In this document: positions 62,919 to 64,000 of the stretch, piece by piece
How the letters are laid out: each line of letters starts with the position of its first letter
Position numbering within the stretch: the stretch's first letter is position 1
Origin: Gammaproteobacteria bacterium
GTDB lineage: Bacteria > Pseudomonadota > Gammaproteobacteria > Steroidobacterales > Steroidobacteraceae
Direction of reading: 5' to 3'
Length of the DNA stretch: 64,000 nt
Assembly (NCBI GenBank): GCA_016874235.1
Contig: VGUJ01000011.1
Location: 1-64,000, forward strand
The notes under the pieces: model-generated
What the model was told of the DNA's origin: nothing
Databases searched by the model: none
What the model saw: only the letters and a program-made list of their open reading frames with translations
Position numbers and translations under genes: made by a program

Positions 62919-63647
62919 TCAGCTTTTCGTGTCGAGTCTTTTGAGCAGCATGTCGGGCGGAACGTAGCCCGGTAGCAGGTCGCCGTCCGCCGTCACGATC
63001 GCCGGCGTCCCTCTCAACCCCACATCTCGTCCGAGCGCGTAATCTTTGGCGACCGGATTCGATGCGCATTTCGGTGAGCCGATGTTCTCGCCTTTCTTGG
63101 CGCGCGTCATCGCATCGTTGCGATTGGGCGAGCACCACACCGCGACGGCCTTGGCCCACGAGTCGGAATCCGGACCCTCTCGGGGATAGAACAGATAGCG
63201 CACACGAATGCCGAGTTGGTTGTACCGCGTCATCTCAGAATGCAGTTTGCGGCAGTAACCGCAATCGATGTCGGTGAACACCGTGACGGTATGACGCGCA
63301 TTGCGCGGCCCAAAGATCACCATCTGATTTTCAGGAACCTTGTTGACGAGCGCGAGGCGGATCTCGCGTCGGCGCTTCTCGCTGAGGTTGTCTTCGCTCG
63401 CGACATCAAAAAGATCACCAGCGATCGCGAACTTGCCGTCTGCGCTCACATAGAGGATATCGGCGCCGTTGGCGTATTCGAAGATGCCCGGCAAGGGCGA
63501 GGCACGAAAGTCTTCGGGGCGACTGCCCGGAAAACGCTTGGCGATCTCGATGCGCGGATCAGCGGCGGCGGCGCGCGGCTGAGCGGCGCTTACAAGCGGC
63601 AGCGACACGACGATCGCGAGCAGAGCTAAAAAAAATGCCTTTTTCAT
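62919..63647 (-). CDS. dsbC: Thiol:disulfide interchange protein DsbC
   Basis: Periplasmic disulfide isomerase of 242 residues. A signal peptide (MKKAFFLALLAIVVSLPLVS, then AA) is followed by a dimerisation domain and a thioredoxin-like domain with the active site CGYC (129-132) and a second cysteine pair near 172 and 195 as in DsbC. The ATG at 63647 is only about 7 bases from a TAAACT hexamer (63655-63660, complement), so the message may be nearly leaderless if that is the -10 box. Convergent with fdxA at 6 bp; downstream of xerD. Confidence 0.94.
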   Translation of the reverse strand: MKKAFFLALLAIVVSLPLVSAAQPRAAAADPRIEIAKRFPGSRPEDFRASPLPGIFEYANGADILYVSADGKFAIAGDLFDVASEDNLSEKRRREIRLALVNKVPENQMVIFGPRNARHTVTVFTDIDCGYCRKLHSEMTRYNQLGIRVRYLFYPREGPDSDSWAKAVAVWCSPNRNDAMTRAKKGENIGSPKCASNPVAKDYALGRDVGLRGTPAIVTADGDLLPGYVPPDMLLKRLDTKS

Positions 63648-63703
63648 GGGGCGAAGTTTACCAGAGCCCCCCGGTCGTACCGTACCCGAGCACGCGTTGC
63701 GAT

Positions 63704-64000
63704 TCACCCGCGGGGATGGTGCTCCGCATGGAGGCTTTTCATGCGCTCACGCGCGACGTGGGTGTAGATCTGGGTGGTGGAAAGATCCGCGTGACCGAGC
63801 AGCATCTGCACGACTCGCAGGTCTGCCCCATGATTGAGGAGATGGGTCGCAAATGCGTGGCGCAGCGTGTGCGGCGAGAGGGGTTTGTCGATACGCGCCG
63901 TCTGCGCGTGCCGCTTGATGAGATTCCAAAACGCCTGACGCGTCATCGCCTCGCCACGACGAGTCGGAAAGAGATGATCGGTCCGTCGCTCCCCGAGGAT
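63704..64000 (-). CDS. xerD: Tyrosine recombinase XerD, C-terminal part (runs off window)
   Basis: Final 98 residues of a site-specific tyrosine recombinase acting at dif for chromosome dimer resolution. The catalytic signatures [32 protein letters not shown] with nucleophile Tyr, and the XerD-typical end LHAEHHPRG are visible. XerD and dsbC adjacency is common in gammaproteobacteria and argues for the housekeeping enzyme rather than a phage integrase. The N-terminal and first catalytic Arg regions lie outside the window. Confidence 0.95.
   Translation of the reverse strand: MLGERRTDHLFPTRRGEAMTRQAFWNLIKRHAQTARIDKPLSPHTLRHAFATHLLNHGADLRVVQMLLGHADLSTTQIYTHVARERMKSLHAEHHPRG

Noticed and set aside
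63704-64000. Possible phage integrase at the window edge
   Set aside because: Sequence end and the dsbC neighbour fit housekeeping XerD; no att-like repeat of tRNA-Ser or tRNA-Leu 3' ends was noticed.

Overview
The window is a GC-rich, gene-dense stretch of a Gram-negative chromosome. SecD/SecF/YajC, BamB, RodZ, DsbC, the YfgM-type SecYEG ancillary protein, a DUF1820 protein and two large TonB-dependent receptors point to a gammaproteobacterium. The gene orders rlmN-rodZ-hisS-yfgM-bamB-der, queA-tgt-yajC-secD-secF and guaB-guaA, together with the many secreted peptidases, suggest a free-living heterotroph near the Xanthomonadales/Nevskiales/Steroidobacterales side of the class. That placement is an inference from gene content, not from a phylogeny. 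I see no insertion sequence, prophage, integron, CRISPR array or rRNA operon. No gene-free gap exceeds about 300 bases.

Layout. 1-3253: 5' part of glyA, a histone-deacetylase-like hydrolase and ettA. 3285-13942: the most unusual block. It holds a secreted S9 peptidase, a TPR-sulfotransferase, a small secreted protein of unknown function, a TPR-Asp/Asn beta-hydroxylase, a second 2OG-Fe(II) oxygenase-like protein, two paralogous SAM methyltransferases and a TonB-dependent receptor. 14121-14485: a decayed chimera of an ABC-exporter ATPase and a periplasmic adaptor, overlapping the purL stop. 14482-20770: purL, a DUF1820 gene, tRNA-Ser(CGA), mltF and tadA. 20794-27970: an octaheme cytochrome with HEAT/TPR repeats, a secreted amidohydrolase and a second TonB receptor. 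28219-36397: a DUF2147 protein, an SLC13 transporter, a pabB/pabC/PepSY overlap chain, a PadR-PspC pair, an M24 peptidase and a glucose/sorbosone dehydrogenase. 36421-40971: guaA, guaB and divergent xseA. 40968-53460: an M23 peptidase, der, bamB, yfgM, hisS, rodZ, rlmN, ndk, iscA, an unusual cysteine desulfurase with an IscU-like tail, trmJ, suhB and a ChaA-like antiporter. 53489-64000: two amino acid/dicarboxylate transporters, secF-secD-yajC-tgt-queA, tRNA-Leu(CAA), a Nudix hydrolase, fdxA, dsbC and the 3' part of xerD.

How the genes fit together. Most of the window is housekeeping: purines (purL, guaBA), folate (pabBC), queuosine (queA, tgt), RNA modification (tadA, trmJ, rlmN), Fe-S assembly (desulfurase, iscA), secretion and envelope (secDF-yajC, bamB, rodZ, mltF, M23). 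Operons are tight, with frequent ATGA, GTGA and TGATG overlaps. Accessory functions cluster around the two TonB receptors: each sits beside secreted hydrolases or modifying enzymes, consistent with uptake and periplasmic processing of peptides or small organics. The best candidate for an undescribed system is the receptor-linked set of sulfotransferase, hydroxylase, oxygenase and methyltransferases at 5.2-13.9 kb. Its substrate cannot be read from sequence.
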